DNA of 64,000 nucleotides from Diphasiastrum complanatum (GCA_029204225.1 CM055110.1:17975501-18039500); one strand, 5' to 3'. Shown: positions 21,465 to 32,732, counted from the first letter of the stretch. Numbers and translations: made by a program. Notes: a model not told the origin generated them from the sequence alone.

Positions 21465-22586
21465 ATCACATGTCCAAGAACAACTCTGTGAGAAACCCAT
21501 ATCTAGTATTTTTTTGGATTTAGGAAAACTTGATACTTGCGACATCGTTCAAGTACTTTCTCCTATCTGTGCTATGGACTCCAAGGTCATCCAAGTAAAT
21601 TTCAAAGAATTTATATAGATAATCATTAAAAGTAATTGCATTACTCTTTGGAACGAACTTGGTGCACTACAGAGTCCAAACGACATTAAAGCTCTTTCTT
21701 TATCAGATCCGCAACATTAGGATCACAACGATAGAGCTTTGTAACCTTTATAACTGACGTTGGAGTACCCTTGAGATCTTTATAAGTCCATGCAAAGCAA
21801 TCTTGATACTTAATAGGTGACATTCAGAGTGCTTGAAACTATTCAGGATTAAGTTGTGATCCAACTTGTACAATATTTTCTGGTTCTCCTGGTTCAGCAA
21901 GATTCATAGGTTGTGTCCTAGCTGGGCCATCGTAAACATCTTTCAATTCTGGCACTTGTTCTTCGGATTTGTTCTTTGTCAAAAGGATATGTCTTGGATC
22001 TTCGCTTAGCCTTTTTAGCAGGAATTGGTCGTGGAAGTAATGACTTCTGAGAAGATAAACTCTTTTTTGAAGATGAAGACTTCCTAGATGGTGATATCTT
22101 GCTAGAACTTTGACTTGCATAATCATCCTTGACTTTTCCTTTGCCCTTATCCAGTAAGGGTAGCACATTCTTTGAATCAATCTTTTGAGGAGGATTTTTC
22201 CATTTCATGACCATATTATAATGTTGCTTGGCTTGTTTCTTCGTTGTTGAACTTGTGATCCTGTCTTCCTTCAATATAACTACTTTTGGCGGTTTTATTG
22301 TTGGTTCATCAGGAATATCACACACTCCAAATCTGGTTAGATTCATATGATTTAGAATCTGCTCATTAGTAAGTTCTACATTGTCATCATAAGTCAAGGC
22401 ATGACTCACAAGAATGAGTTCATCTTCAATCGGATCTAGTAAAGGCTCGGTTGATATCCAAACTACATTCAGCACATTCAATGGAAAAGTGATCGGTGTA
22501 TCCAAGGTTTGATCCAATAATAAAATCTTGCTCAAATTTGATTGATTATCTTGTTGACACATATAACCTGTTGTATAGTCAATCAC
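21465..22586 (-). pseudogene. Gypsy pol linker and RT fragment
   Basis: The frame 22586-21918 begins upstream of RT and includes a Ser/Lys-rich stretch. An overlapping frame continues ARTQPMNLAEPGEPENIVQV and, after a stop, DCFAWTYKDLKGTP, the standard lead into plant gypsy RT. RT itself shows FGLCSAPSSFQRVM and YLDDLGVHS in different frames, so the catalytic LDD survives. The primer-grip and thumb regions are gone. Multiple frameshifts. Confidence 0.7.
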
Positions 22587-22655
22587 TGCAAGAGCTTAAT
22601 TCTAGTTGACAGTATTGGTTTGAGAGTCGTAATGAACTCTCAAATTTTTTTCAGG

Positions 22656-23521
22656 TGTTGAAATTTCCAGAATTCACACGTGTGGGGAATGTCCACAAGA
22701 GTGACTGATCTTAATTAAGCTTTGTGATTGGCACTATAACCTGACTCTAGATTGATCAACAAAATCTAGTTCAGAAGAAATGGCTAATCCACAATCTAGC
22801 ATGCTAAGCAACTGAATATGATAGCAATGAATCAATAATTAGCAAAAGTACAAGATATCAGTGTACAAGCATTAGCTTCAACATGAGTTAGAGAGAGAAA
22901 GATAGAGAGATAACAAGCAAAATAGTTTAGACCCAAAATGGCATGAGATAGCTACAAAACTTTGGTTCTTCATTACTTTGTGACTGAGAATGATATGTAC
23001 ATATATAGGAGAGCCAAAATTCGTGGTACTCCTTGCATTCAATGCACATCCTACACCTATTCAAGTGCAAACAACTATTAACTTGACACCTAACTGCTAG
23101 CATGCACAGGTTGCACCTAACTTCTACCTAGTTTCTCCAAATGGCAATTTCTCAACTAGCCATGTACAAATCTACATGCATGTGTCCATTAGAGTGATTG
23201 CATGCTTTGCATGTCACTATGGAAACTTAGGACATTATGCATTTATTGTGGCTCGAGTTTCTACAAGGTCATAATTGACCAATTCCATGTGAATCTCTAT
23301 ATGCATGTCAAACTAGACATTGTCAACATTATTGCATATCATACTAGACCAACTAGACTTTATGCATGTCACTGGAATTTGATCTACCTAACCAAAACTT
23401 GTCCTATTCTACAAGGATATGTGCTCAATTCACATACCTTGGATATGTACAAGATATTTACATGGGTAGGATCCCCCAAACATTAACAATAGATGATAGA
23501 TATGTTTTACAATTTTTAACA
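22656..23521 (-). repeat. C1 3' LTR
   Basis: 866 bp, TGTTGAAATTTCC to AATTTTTAACA on the plus strand. It contains the palindrome CACACGTGTG at 22675-22684. On the minus strand TATATATGTACATATC near 22990-23010 could be a TATA region. Confidence 0.95.
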
Positions 23522-24582
23522 CTCCTCCTTAAAATATATCTATCTGATGTTGGTGAAGATCCTTTGAGTTTGGATTCCTTGCTTTGCATTTGAAGTGAAG
23601 ATGAACAAAGAATCCATCATAGCAGTATGCTTACCAAATCCACAATAAGTTATCTTTGATAGAAATCTTTTCCAAATGCCTTTGAAAAATATTCCACCAA
23701 CCTGCTACTATGCCAATGTACCTCCTGCATGTCTGATGTCGATCCTGGGTATGCAAAGTCCACATGCATGAAGTTGGCTGCAATAAAAATTGAAAAAACT
23801 GAGGCTTCCATGCCTCATCATGACCACAAAGCTCATAAAGATCAAGATTGTACCATGAGCAATATTCAAGATTAAGCATACTAGCTTCACTAGTCCAAAA
23901 AATATGAACTTTATCCAAAATGGATCTAATCTTGAAACCATACTCAAACTTGAACAAATTAAGGCTAAATACTTTCTTGAGGGTGTAAGTGTCCTCAGTG
24001 GATGCTTCACTTAACCTCACAAGAAGTTTACAATATGCCTCAATACATGAAAAACTCCTTTTTTCAAACTATGAGTACTAAACTCATACTTGCTCTTACT
24101 CAATTTAAGAGCATACAAATGATGGTAAAACATCTTGCTTTCTAGATGTTTTGGAAACATAATCAAGTCACAAAAGACAAGAATTAATTTCAAACTAAAG
24201 ACTTCATTAAAAAACAGAATAGTCTTACTTGATCTTTGAGATAAGCAAATCTCAATTAAGCAAGATACATCATAAATCAAAGAAAAAGAACAATAGGTGA
24301 GTAAAACAAAATGAATACCACCTTTACTTATCTTTTCTTTTCCATGAAATAAGATCAACAAGGACTCGGCCTTGTACAATGATGAAGATCTCCTTGGACA
24401 TGCATGTTGAGGATACTCCTCCTCAAACCTTGACCTCATCACAACTTGATTACTTGCCATAGTAATGACTTGTGATGCATTATGAGACACTGTGCTCTCG
24501 GCCACTTCCAAGATAGAAAATAGATCTTCAAAATCAAGAACTTCTCCATGCTCAAACACCTTCGAGATAGAGAGTGTAAAGG
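23522..24582 (-). pseudogene. C1 pol remnants (RT/RNase H end)
   Basis: Only the last part is readable. Near 23640-23680 the minus strand gives HWHSSRLVEYFSKAFGKDF, matching the A-D-I-F-T-K end of copia RNase H, followed by QLIVDL-like text and the purine tract. RT catalytic motifs are not found. Frames of 100-236 codons exist here but do not follow pol. Confidence 0.5.
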
Positions 24583-25311
24583 TTATGTAGCCTTCCTTGG
24601 TGGATAAGCATCCAACCATGATCCACAGACTAGGATCACCATCCTTCTTTCTTTCCAAGAAACCACATACAAAGCAATAGTCTTCAAGAACACTGAGGTA
24701 TACAACCTTAGGCTTATAATTGAACAAGACTTCATAAAGGAACTCCTTCCATTAGCTTCATAACTCCATAAAGTTTTGCATGATGGAACATACACATGCA
24801 CCAAAAAACTTGAAGAGACAAGACACAGCCAAATGTAACTTGTGGATCCATCAATAGTACATGCAAAGCAAGAAACACCTTCCTTGCTTAATGATAAAGA
24901 AAGATGAACATCGGAATGTTCCAACTCCATAGAATGTTCTATCTTTTTAAAAGACATTAAATATGGATCCATAAGTGATTTTGCCAAAGAATAAGCCACT
25001 CTTAGCTTGATCTCCTTGACTATAATAGGCATAGACCTGAAGTTGGAAACATACAACTTCCTATGCCATAGCTCCTCCTTGGAAACATAAGTCATCAATG
25101 CATCATCACATAAACTTGAATTTTCATGCACATCTAGCTTGAAAATACCTCCATATCTAGATCCACTTGCAAGGATCTTATCTTCTTTCTTTATGAAACA
25201 ACCATTGATATTGAAATCTAGTTCATAACCATCATCTAACAACTTTCCTACACTAATCACACTCTTTGTGAGATTAGGCACATAGAGAACATTGGAAAGT
25301 GTAAAATTCAT
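24583..25311 (-). pseudogene. C1 gag-pre-integrase and truncated integrase
   Basis: LSNVLYVPNLTKSVISVGKL and ASGSRYGGIFKLD lead to KEELWHRKLYVSNFRSM, the gag_pre-integrase domain. Then HSDVHLSLS resembles the first catalytic Asp motif of copia integrase (H-S-D-x-x-G/H). The following residues quickly lose similarity. The second Asp and the Glu cannot be found. Confidence 0.75.
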
Positions 25312-25325
25312 AGAAGATGTAAGTT

Positions 25326-26000
25326 TTAAGGAACAACTTCCAACACCTCAATTGCACATGCATCACCAACTGCTGTGTATATTGATTTCTTAGGATCTAG
25401 AACAAATTCAATAGAAACAAAAGAATCTTTGGAGCAACTCATCTGAGTTGTTGCTCCACTATCAATATACCATGATACATCATTAAAAGGTAAAGAAGAA
25501 AAACTAGACATCAGAAGAGATGCCTCTCCACAACTTGCATGTGAGTCTTCTATAATACAACTAGTTTGAACTTCTTGTGTCTTCTTCTTGAAGTTAGAAG
25601 GATGAGTTGACTCATCTTCTACTCCACCATAGTCTTTGTTCTTTGCTTTTTTCTTGGTGAAGGCACAAGAGTACTGGTTCTTACTCCTCTTTCTTGACTT
25701 GATCTCAGCTTCATGAAGGTTCTTCAGAGTCTCCCAAGTCTCCTTGGCTGAGGTGCATGAACTAATCTCTCTCAACATCTCATCAGAGATGTTCAATTTG
25801 ATGATATGTAGAGCAATTCTTGCTCTCTTCTTGAATCTCTGAGCCTCATCAAAAGCTGCAGGTTCAATTTCAGTTCCAGTTACAATATCCATTACACCAT
25901 AGAGAATCAACAAGGATTCTATCCTATCCTTCCAAACTGAATAGTTAAAGGTGTATACTCTTTCACTAGCTTGAAAGAGACAATCTCCTATAGATGCCAT
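25326..26000 (-). pseudogene. C1 gag fused to protease
   Basis: 224 codons. The gag part begins MASIGDCLFQASERV and shows FNYSVWKDRIESLLILYGVM, ARIALHIIKLNISDEMLREI and TSAKETWETLKNLHEAEIK. It then jumps to a basic segment and the protease motif VSWYIDSGATTQMSCSKD, with Asp-Ser-Gly intact. The zinc knuckle and the second half of gag are missing, so an internal deletion has fused the parts in frame. Start chosen at the Met with the usual copia gag spacing from the primer site. Confidence 0.85.
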
Positions 26001-26756
26001 GAATGTGAAGACTCTTGTAATTGGACTGCAATATGTTTGAGCTTGTTCCTATCTGACTTAGAGTTGCTGCTCTCTTTCAATATAGGTATTTTCAAAAATG
26101 GACTACCTTCCTATGTGAAACACATGCAACTGTATTTGAGACAGATCTCAAATATTCCACAAGTCAAGCTAACTAGATCAGATACACAAAGTGGATTGAG
26201 ACACTTTGGTTAGTTTGAATCCTACTTTTGGCACATGTGAAATGCAACAAAAGAAAACACTATTGACACTCAGAAGGCTCAAAGGGTGTTCAATTACTTC
26301 AAACTCAATCTTGATCTTTACTTTCTTGTGTAGGATGCTCAAAACCATGAATTCAAAACAAAGTAAAAATTGATTCAAATCAAAATGTTGTCACTCGGAT
26401 TTTGGACCTATCCTAATCCTCTTTAAGAGCTTATAACTCTTGCTAGACACTTTAGATTGATTTGGTTTTGATTTCTATGGAAAGTACAGATCATAAGCTT
26501 TCCATCAAGCTATAACACTGCTATCTTTGGATCTATCAACAAGGAAAACAAAGGGACTAAAAATCTCTTATTTTCACACGTGCGGAATTCCAGAATTCCA
26601 TACTACCTCAATTCAGGTCTAAAAATTCAGTTCAAGTCCGATTTGATCCAAATACACTTCAGAGAAAAGTTAGAAAAAGTGCAGAACTACTTTTTTGCTT
26701 GATTTAGCTCTCAGTTTCTTGTACAATCAAAGTTGTTAGCATGCAAAGCTTAATGT

Positions 26757-26769
26757 GGCTCTGATACCA
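26757..26769 (-). promoter_or_regulatory. C1 primer binding site (initiator Met)
   Basis: The minus strand reads TGGTATCAGAGCC immediately next to the LTR end at 26770. The leader 26001-26756 has no gene and contains CACACGTG at about 26576. Confidence 0.95.
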
Positions 26770-27633
26770 TGTTGAAATTTCCAGAATTCACACGTGTGGA
26801 GAATGTCCACAAGAGTGACTGATCTTAATTAAGCTTTGTGATTGGCACTATAACCTGATTCTAGATTGATCAACAAAATCTAGTTCAGAAGAAATGGCTT
26901 ATCCACAATCTAGCATGCTAAGCAACTGAATATGATAGCAATGAATCAATAATTAGCAAAAGTACAAGATATCAGTGTATAAGCATTAGCTTCAACACAA
27001 GTTAGAGAGAGAAAGATAGAGAGATAACAAGCAAAATAGTTTAGACCCAAAATGGCATGAGATAGCTACAAAACTTTGGTTCTTCATTACTTTGTGAATG
27101 AGAATGACATGTATATATATAGGAGAGCCAAAATTCGTGGTACTCCTTGCATTCAATGCACATCCTACACCTATTCAAGTGCAAACAACTATTAACTTGA
27201 CACCTAACTACTAGCATGCACAAGTTGCACCTAACTTCTACCTAGTTTCTCCAAATGCAATTTCTCAACTAGCCATGTACAAATCTACATGCATGTGTCC
27301 ATAACAATGATTGCATGCTTTGCATGTCACTATGGAACTTAGGACATTATGCATTTATTGTGGCTCGAGTTTCTACAAGGTCATAATTGACTAATTCCAT
27401 GTGAATCTCTATATGCATGTCAAACTAGACATTGTCAACATTATTGCATATCATACTAGACCAACTAGACTTTATGCATGTCACTGGAATTTGCTCTACC
27501 TAACCCAAACTTGCCCTATTTTACAAGGATATGTGCTCAATTCACATACCTTGGATATGTACAAAATATTTACATGGGTAGGATCCCCCAAACATTAATA
27601 ACAGATGATAGATATGTTTTACAATTTTTAACA
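26770..27633 (-). repeat. C1 5' LTR
   Basis: 864 bp, nearly the same as the left copy, with the CACACGTGTG palindrome at 26789-26798 and TATATATAGGAG near 27112-27123. Confidence 0.95.
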
Positions 27634-27984
27634 ACTGGTCGGTCACAAGTATGATCCATTGTTGATGAATCATCATCCTCTTTTTGAACGACTGGTTAGG
27701 AAGTCTAAAGACTTGTATTTGTAGAATTTGCAAAACTCACCAGTTAGAGCAAGATTAACACCTGAAGCGTTTAATGATTTTCTAAACGCTACTACAACAT
27801 TTGTAGATTAATTTGAGGATAGATCCGTTGAAACACCAAGTTCTACAGATTCACCCACATCAGATTCGTCTGATTCTACTTCCGAACCAAGTTCTGAATC
27901 AAAATTTTCTTCTTCAGGACCATTGTCTGAGCATAGTTTAGAATCGGATCCTCCAGTTCATCTAGTTCACCACCATCTGTTAAT

Positions 27985-28484
27985 GTGGCTAATCCAGCGC
28001 CACCCACATCTACAAAAATCAGATATCATTTCTTTAAGGGATCATCATCTGATGATGCGGGTAGTTATTTGTCACAGTTTGAATCCATTACCATAGCAAA
28101 CAAAGAGCAGACGGATGAGGACAAAGTTAGAATTTTGCCAGGTCTTCTGTGGAAGCAGGCTAGGATTTGGTACAGTCAATTAGTACTGGAAAATACTTGG
28201 AACGCTTTAAAAGTAGCATTCCTTAAACAGTTTAGAAGGGATATTCCACTAGATTGTTGGCTCGGCTTAACTCTGTTGAGAAAAAGCCAAAAGAATCACT
28301 TAGGAAATATACTTGTAGGGTTAAGAATTTAATAGGAAAGTTAGGATCCCAATATCCAGTTCCTATGCAAAATGAATGGTTCTTGGGTGGCTTGTCTAAG
28401 ATAATGGATCTTTATTGTCGACAGGGTTTGATGACTTCCTTGGAAGATGTCATCGCCTCTGCCAAAAATTACGAAACTTCTTGA
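27985..28484 (+). pseudogene. G1 gag (Retrotrans_gag), one frameshift
   Basis: Frame 1 (27985-28332): KIRYHFFKGSSSDDAGSYLS, DKVRILPGLLWKQARIWYSQ, NALKVAFLKQFRRD. It shifts near 28255 to frame 2 (28254-28484): ARLNSVEKKPKESLRKYTCR, QNEWFLGGLSKIMDLYCRQG, LEDVIASAKNYETS and a stop. Together they cover the whole gag domain expected in plant gypsy elements. G3 encodes the same domain at 42233-42651. Confidence 0.9.
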
Positions 28485-28967
28485 ATTTCTCGTAAACGGA
28501 GAAATGAAAGAAAAAGTAGTAAAAAACACAAATTTAAACAAACAGAAGAATCTAAAACATCTACTGAGTCTGAATCAGAATTTGATTCAGTGGATGTGGA
28601 ATAATCTTTTGAGTATTCATCTTATTCCTCTTCATCGAAAGAAGAATCTTCTTACAGGAAATCCAAGAATAGGAACTCAGAAAGAAAGAAAAGAATGGAG
28701 AAATCCAAAAAGATGGATCCATTAAGGAAAAGTGTTGAGTTGCTAACAAAAGAAATGAGGGATTTAAAAGTCCAAATATCTGATGTTAAAGCCAAGCGAA
28801 AGAAAGTGAAGTCTAACGCCAATGTTTGGTGTACCGCTTGTGGGAAGGAAGGCCATTCTAAAACCAACTGTCCCAGTTTACAAACTAACTATTTAGAAGA
28901 GGAACTATTCCTTTGTCCGATTAATAATCATGAGGAGGTAGATTATACTACAACTCCTACTAACTAA
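28485..28967 (+). pseudogene. G1 gag linker and first zinc knuckle
   Basis: A Ser/Lys/Glu-rich linker (with a stop near 28602) leads to a coiled-coil-like segment (LRKSVELLTKEMRDLKVQIS). A CX2CX4HX4C knuckle follows at 28830-28871 (CTACGKEGHSKTNC), ending with a stop at 28965-28967. The same linker and knuckle occur in G3. The knuckle is expected to bind element RNA. Confidence 0.8.
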
Positions 28968-29012
28968 AAAACCAATATACCGAAACAGCGTACTGGTCAA
29001 CAGTACACTATT

Positions 29013-30626
29013 TTGCGAAGGGACAGAACACGAGATTCCACTCCACTAACCAGAGTAAGGGGTTCGTGCTACAATTGCAGAGCCCTGGTTCACTATTCGC
29101 CTGATTGCCCTGAACCTAGGAGATCAGCAGGATATGTGCCGCTCTGTGCTAACTGTAAAGGCGAAGGGCATGTCACTGCTGAATGTCCTCAGCCACAACA
29201 GCCACGGTCTAAACCAAGGTTTGTAAACTCGCCTAGGGAAGACGACCCTCGGTCATCTAAGACTAACACTAACATGATAGTTCAGAGAATAGAAGTAGAG
29301 TCTGAATTATTAGATCCAGACCATCAATGGCCAGATTTAGAGGAAAAGATAAATAAAGTAACTACAAGAAGTAGTAAAGCTTCTTTAACTCTTAGAGATA
29401 AGAAGAAAACTAAGACAAACATTGTGAAAACTGCGAAAAATGCGACAGAAAAAGCGAAGGTCGCAGAACAATTAGTAAAAATTCCTAGTAATAAAGAATT
29501 AGACCTTGATAAGTCTAATGGAAAATATTATGATGTTGATATTAGTTCAGAAGCTAAGAAGCTTTTAGACAAAGAAACTAGACAAGTTAAAAAAGTGACA
29601 TTTTTAGATCCAGTTATAAGTAGCGAGATACCCAGAGATCTGTCGCCACTTAGAAACTGTTCTTATAATATTGTAGAAGACCTTGTTTCCAGAATGCCCA
29701 ATATAACTTTTAAACAGTTATTAGACAATAACCAATATTGTAAGAAAGAAATTAAGCAATTTTTGCAAAATAAAAAGAGAAGAAAAGCAAAGTTACCAAT
29801 AGTCAGCATAGGATTAGTTAATTACGGTGACGAAGGCCAACCAAAGATTCAGGTAGTAATTAATGGCTGCATCTTAGATAGTGTACCCATAGATTCCGGA
29901 TCTAGTGTAAATATAATGACTAAAAACACAGCATATGAATTAGGCATTCATCATAGAATAGCACCCACCTTAAGACATTTAAGGCTAGCCGATGCAGCTA
30001 GAAGATCACCAATAGGAGAACTGTCTCAGGTTACAGTTTATATTGGAGACCATAAGTTTCTTATGGATTTTATAATATTAAAAACTACGAGACAATCATC
30101 ATATAGAGTGTTATTAGGACGACCATGGCTCTATCAGGCCGATGTTATAACCCACTGGAAGAAGAAGGAGATTACCTTCAGAGACCAGATGGAGAATTTC
30201 CATAAAAGTCATAAAAGAATTTCCATATCATGGAAAAAAGATGAAGGTGAGATACCTACATCTTCCTCGAGCTATACTTCGGAGGAAGAAGGGCTTCAGT
30301 CAGTAGGGACTGAGGAAGGGGAAAGATTTGTCACACTAAGTATACCTGCATACAGTAATAGAGTAGAATACGTAGATAGAGGAGATTGTGGAGTTCCAGA
30401 GATTAGTGCGATCATAGGAGATCAGATTATAGATAGAATACTAATAGACTCAAGATCTAGTATCAATATAGTAATGAAAACAATGGTTAAAGAATTAGGA
30501 TTAGAAAACCAGATACAGCCTATCACTTATCATGAAATCCATTTAACAAACGCAACTAAATGTATATCAATAGGCGAGCTAAAAGGTATTAACGTGATTA
30601 TAGAGAGAGAGAGACATTTGTTATGA
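29013..30626 (+). CDS. G1 long frame: two zinc knuckles and protease 1, start of protease 2
   Basis: 537 codons, the second longest open stretch of any element here. Residues ~19-32: CYNCRALVHYSPDC (His present, one spacing change). Residues ~45-58: CANCKGEGHVTAEC. A charged linker follows. Protease 1 spans residues ~265-400: active site PIDSGSSVNIM (DSG at 29892-29900, residue 294), IGELSQVTVYIG, then VLLGRPWLYQADVI. A second protease-like unit starts at residue ~455 with LIDSRSSINIV (30447-30455), then the frame breaks in a GA run at 30603-30615. It would process the polyprotein if expressed. It is part of a broken pol, not a host gene. Confidence 0.8.
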   Translation: MRRDRTRDSTPLTRVRGSCYNCRALVHYSPDCPEPRRSAGYVPLCANCKGEGHVTAECPQPQQPRSKPRFVNSPREDDPRSSKTNTNMIVQRIEVESELLDPDHQWPDLEEKINKVTTRSSKASLTLRDKKKTKTNIVKTAKNATEKAKVAEQLVKIPSNKELDLDKSNGKYYDVDISSEAKKLLDKETRQVKKVTFLDPVISSEIPRDLSPLRNCSYNIVEDLVSRMPNITFKQLLDNNQYCKKEIKQFLQNKKRRKAKLPIVSIGLVNYGDEGQPKIQVVINGCILDSVPIDSGSSVNIMTKNTAYELGIHHRIAPTLRHLRLADAARRSPIGELSQVTVYIGDHKFLMDFIILKTTRQSSYRVLLGRPWLYQADVITHWKKKEITFRDQMENFHKSHKRISISWKKDEGEIPTSSSSYTSEEEGLQSVGTEEGERFVTLSIPAYSNRVEYVDRGDCGVPEISAIIGDQIIDRILIDSRSSINIVMKTMVKELGLENQIQPITYHEIHLTNATKCISIGELKGINVIIERERHLL

Positions 30627-30886
30627 ATTTCCTTGTCATAAATCCAGTAGATACGCCACCTTATTCAATATTATTTGGAAGACCATGGTTATATCAAGCA
30701 GATGCTATTATAAATTGGTCTACCAAACAGATATTTTTTTCAGGTATTGTCACAGCTAGTCCAATAGAGGGTCACCTATGGGGTGAGGAGTTAGCTAGAC
30801 CTGCTGAATCATGGATCAATTTCATAGAATGCTATGAGATTGATGAGGACAACATCCGAGTCAAAAGAAGTTCTATGTGGAACTAG
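30358..30886 (+). pseudogene. G1 second protease-like domain
   Basis: After protease 1 and an acidic Ser-rich linker comes a second copy of the same fold pattern: CGVPEISAIIGDQIIDRILI, DSRSS, KELGLENQIQ, ISIGELKGINVIIERER. After a frameshift it continues FLVINPVDTPPYSILFGRPW and LYQADAIINW. The Gly of the active triad is Arg, so it is probably inactive. In G2 the sequence goes from one protease straight to the segment matching FIECYEID here. The extra domain is therefore a G1 feature, or was deleted in G2. Confidence 0.75.
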
Positions 30887-31484
30887 AGCAAGCCTGACTG
30901 AAGGGATGGTAGATAAAACAGATTATGTAGAAATAGAAATTAATAAAGGTAAGACTTTGAATCTATATAATCACCAATTGGACCAAGAACTTGAAGAGTA
31001 TATATTCCTTCTTCAAAAATACCAAAACATATTTGCTTGGTTGATGGATGATTTAATAGGAATACCAGTTAAATGGGGCAAACATAGAATAGATCTTATT
31101 CAAGGAACAATACCTATTAGGTAGCGCCAATATAGATTGAATCCAAAGTACTCCTTATTAGTAAAAGACGAATTAGATAGATGTCTTAGAGTGTGTATTA
31201 TATATCCTATTCTAAGCAGCGAGTGGGTGTCACCAATAGTTATAGTACCTAAGAAGAAGACGGGCAAGATTAGAGTTTGCCAAGATTTTAGAAAACTAAA
31301 TGCTGCTACAGCAGAGGATTATCATCCTCTGCCATATACAGATACCATTCTTGACCAGGTAGCTGGTCATGAACGTTATAGCTTTTTAGATGGATTCTCA
31401 GGTTATACCCAAGTTTTTATAAAAGGAGAAGATGATCCAAACTTTCCAGTTGCAATATCTGCAACTGTAGATGATTGCTTATGA
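30834..31484 (+). pseudogene. G1 reverse transcriptase, N-terminal half only
   Basis: LLQKYQNIFAWLMDDLIGIP and KWGKHRIDLIQGTIPIR (stop at 31122-31124) precede YSLLVKDELDRCL, SSEWVSPIVIVPKKKTGKIR, VCQDFRKLNAATAEDYHPLP, FLDGFSGYTQVFI. After the first catalytic Asp region the homology ends at about 31440 and the frame runs into unrelated codons. The palm YxDD, thumb, RNase H and integrase are absent. Confidence 0.88.
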
Positions 31485-31489
31485 AAAAT

Positions 31490-31814
31490 TGAAGGAAGAG
31501 TTGGAAGAGGCCAAATTTCAATCAGGCCAAATGTAGATTTCTGACGCGGAAGAACCAGCACAATGCCAAGATCAGGAGACGCAGACAGATGAGCCAGCTC
31601 AGGTTATGTCAGAAAAGTCCATCTAAACGGATAACATCTGCAAGCAAGTCCAGAAGGATCAGGAGACACAGACCGAATCCAAGGAGGCTGCGAAGGTACA
31701 AACTGCTGAAGACCAACCTGAGACGTTAAGTATTATTCCATATCAAACTCAGGCATCACCAAGTGGAGCGGTTGTAAAGAAGAACAAGATAGTGTACTTA
31801 CTACTAAGGTCATA
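31490..31814 (+). other. Glu/Gln-rich remnant between RT and ORF3
   Basis: Reads KLKEELEEAKFQSGQM and EEPAQCQDQETQTDEP with a diverged repeat KDQETQTESKEAA, broken by stops. It may be the N-terminal part of the following unknown ORF or the end of another pol product. No family recognised. Confidence 0.4.
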
Positions 31815-32732
31815 ATTTCAGACATTTCATCAGGAACTGACATTCTTTCTTTCACCCTTTTGTATTCCAGAACTCCAATGGAGAAAGGATTACCTTTTTT
31901 TACCTAAACTTTTTGGTTACACAAAAGAACAATGGGAAAACCCTTGGACTTTTTCTAACATAAATACTCTTTGGGCCAAACTAATTGTGCATCAAAAAGG
32001 AATCCTAGCCATTGCCATTGTTCAGAATAAGTTCAATGTGCAAACTAACTACGTCCATGTGGTCACAGGATCCTTGTATATATACATTTTAGAATACCTA
32101 AAAACATTTGAAAATAATATTTTTCTAGCTCTGGATGAGTATTTGAATAAGTTAGAATCAATTAACATTTTTGATGTGAAGAAAATGTTTCTAACTTTAA
32201 ATTAGTTTCTTCCCGAGTTTCTCATCAGTTACTATTCCCTGATCTGTGGAAAATTTACACAGATTGGGAAGCTAACTATTCTCGTTCTTTGGAAGAAGTA
32301 AAAACAAATAATATACTTTGCTCCACTAATCCAATAACCAGATCATATTACACTTACATCCATGTAAATATTGGTTCCCTTATTTCGTATGCCCTTCTGT
32401 TTGTTCAACAACTGTACATTAAAGCAAAATTTCTCGAATATACATATGCTACCCTTTCACTAATTGTCCCTTCTGCCGAGATGTCTGAAATCCTGACTGA
32501 GGATAGTTGGTACACGCACCTTCTTAATAATACATTAATTGATAACCCTCTCGCACCAATGGGCAATCAAGGAATGGGGGGTTATCCGAACTTGTCATTT
32601 CAAGAAGACTATAATCAGAAGAACAATTATTTCCTAGCAACAAAAGGAAAGACATTGGAGCAAGTAAATGAAGAGAACGAAGCTCACGCCAAGGCTATTT
32701 TTCACAGCAAGCCAACCAGCCGAAAGCGATAG
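31815..32732 (+). pseudogene. G1 third ORF (unknown product) before the polypurine tract
   Basis: About 305 codons with one frameshift near 32202. The first part reads CIPELQWRKDYLFLPKLFGY, KEQWENPWTFSNINTLWAKL and SLYIYILEYLKTFENNIF. The second reads FPDLWKIYTDWEANYSRSLE, GSLISYALLFVQQLYIKAKF and NQGMGGYPNLSFQEDY, ending in a basic tail before a stop at 32732. It is Tyr/Leu-rich with one moderately hydrophobic segment. It occupies the position of env-like genes in some plant gypsy lineages. A pyrimidine-rich stretch ending TTCCAG (31870) could be a splice acceptor. I do not recognise the family, so function is unknown. Confidence 0.55.

Larger units (their letters stand above)
21000..22620 (-). 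mobile_element. Gypsy fragment with internal deletion (G4-type)
   Basis: Reading leftward: pol N-terminal linker (22586-21720), a short RT piece (21720-21470) and the integrase C-terminal tail (21456-21010). RNase H and the integrase core are missing between RT and the tail. The right end is cut at copia C1 (22656). The family resembles G4 at 61.9-64 kb. Confidence 0.8.
22656..27633 (-). mobile_element. Ty1/copia element C1, both LTRs, eroded inside
   Basis: The left LTR (22656-23521) and right LTR (26770-27633) are ~97% identical by eye. Read on the minus strand, the right copy is the 5' LTR. The Met primer site at 26757-26769 follows it, and a purine tract AAGGAGGAG abuts the left LTR. The internal region is only ~3.2 kb and holds gag, protease, gag-pre-integrase and remnants. 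The 5-bp flanks differ (TCAGG and ACTGG), and the two flanks belong to different gypsy elements, so a simple insertion is not supported. Confidence 0.93.

Noticed and set aside
24017-24727. 236-codon minus frame in C1 as an extra gene
   Set aside because: Lies where RT should be, has no recognisable pattern, and overlaps another frame; read as eroded pol sequence.
31987-32732. ORF3 of G1 as a clear envelope glycoprotein
   Set aside because: No signal peptide, no Cys pattern and no definite transmembrane anchor; only position and one hydrophobic stretch suggest env, so it is left as unknown.
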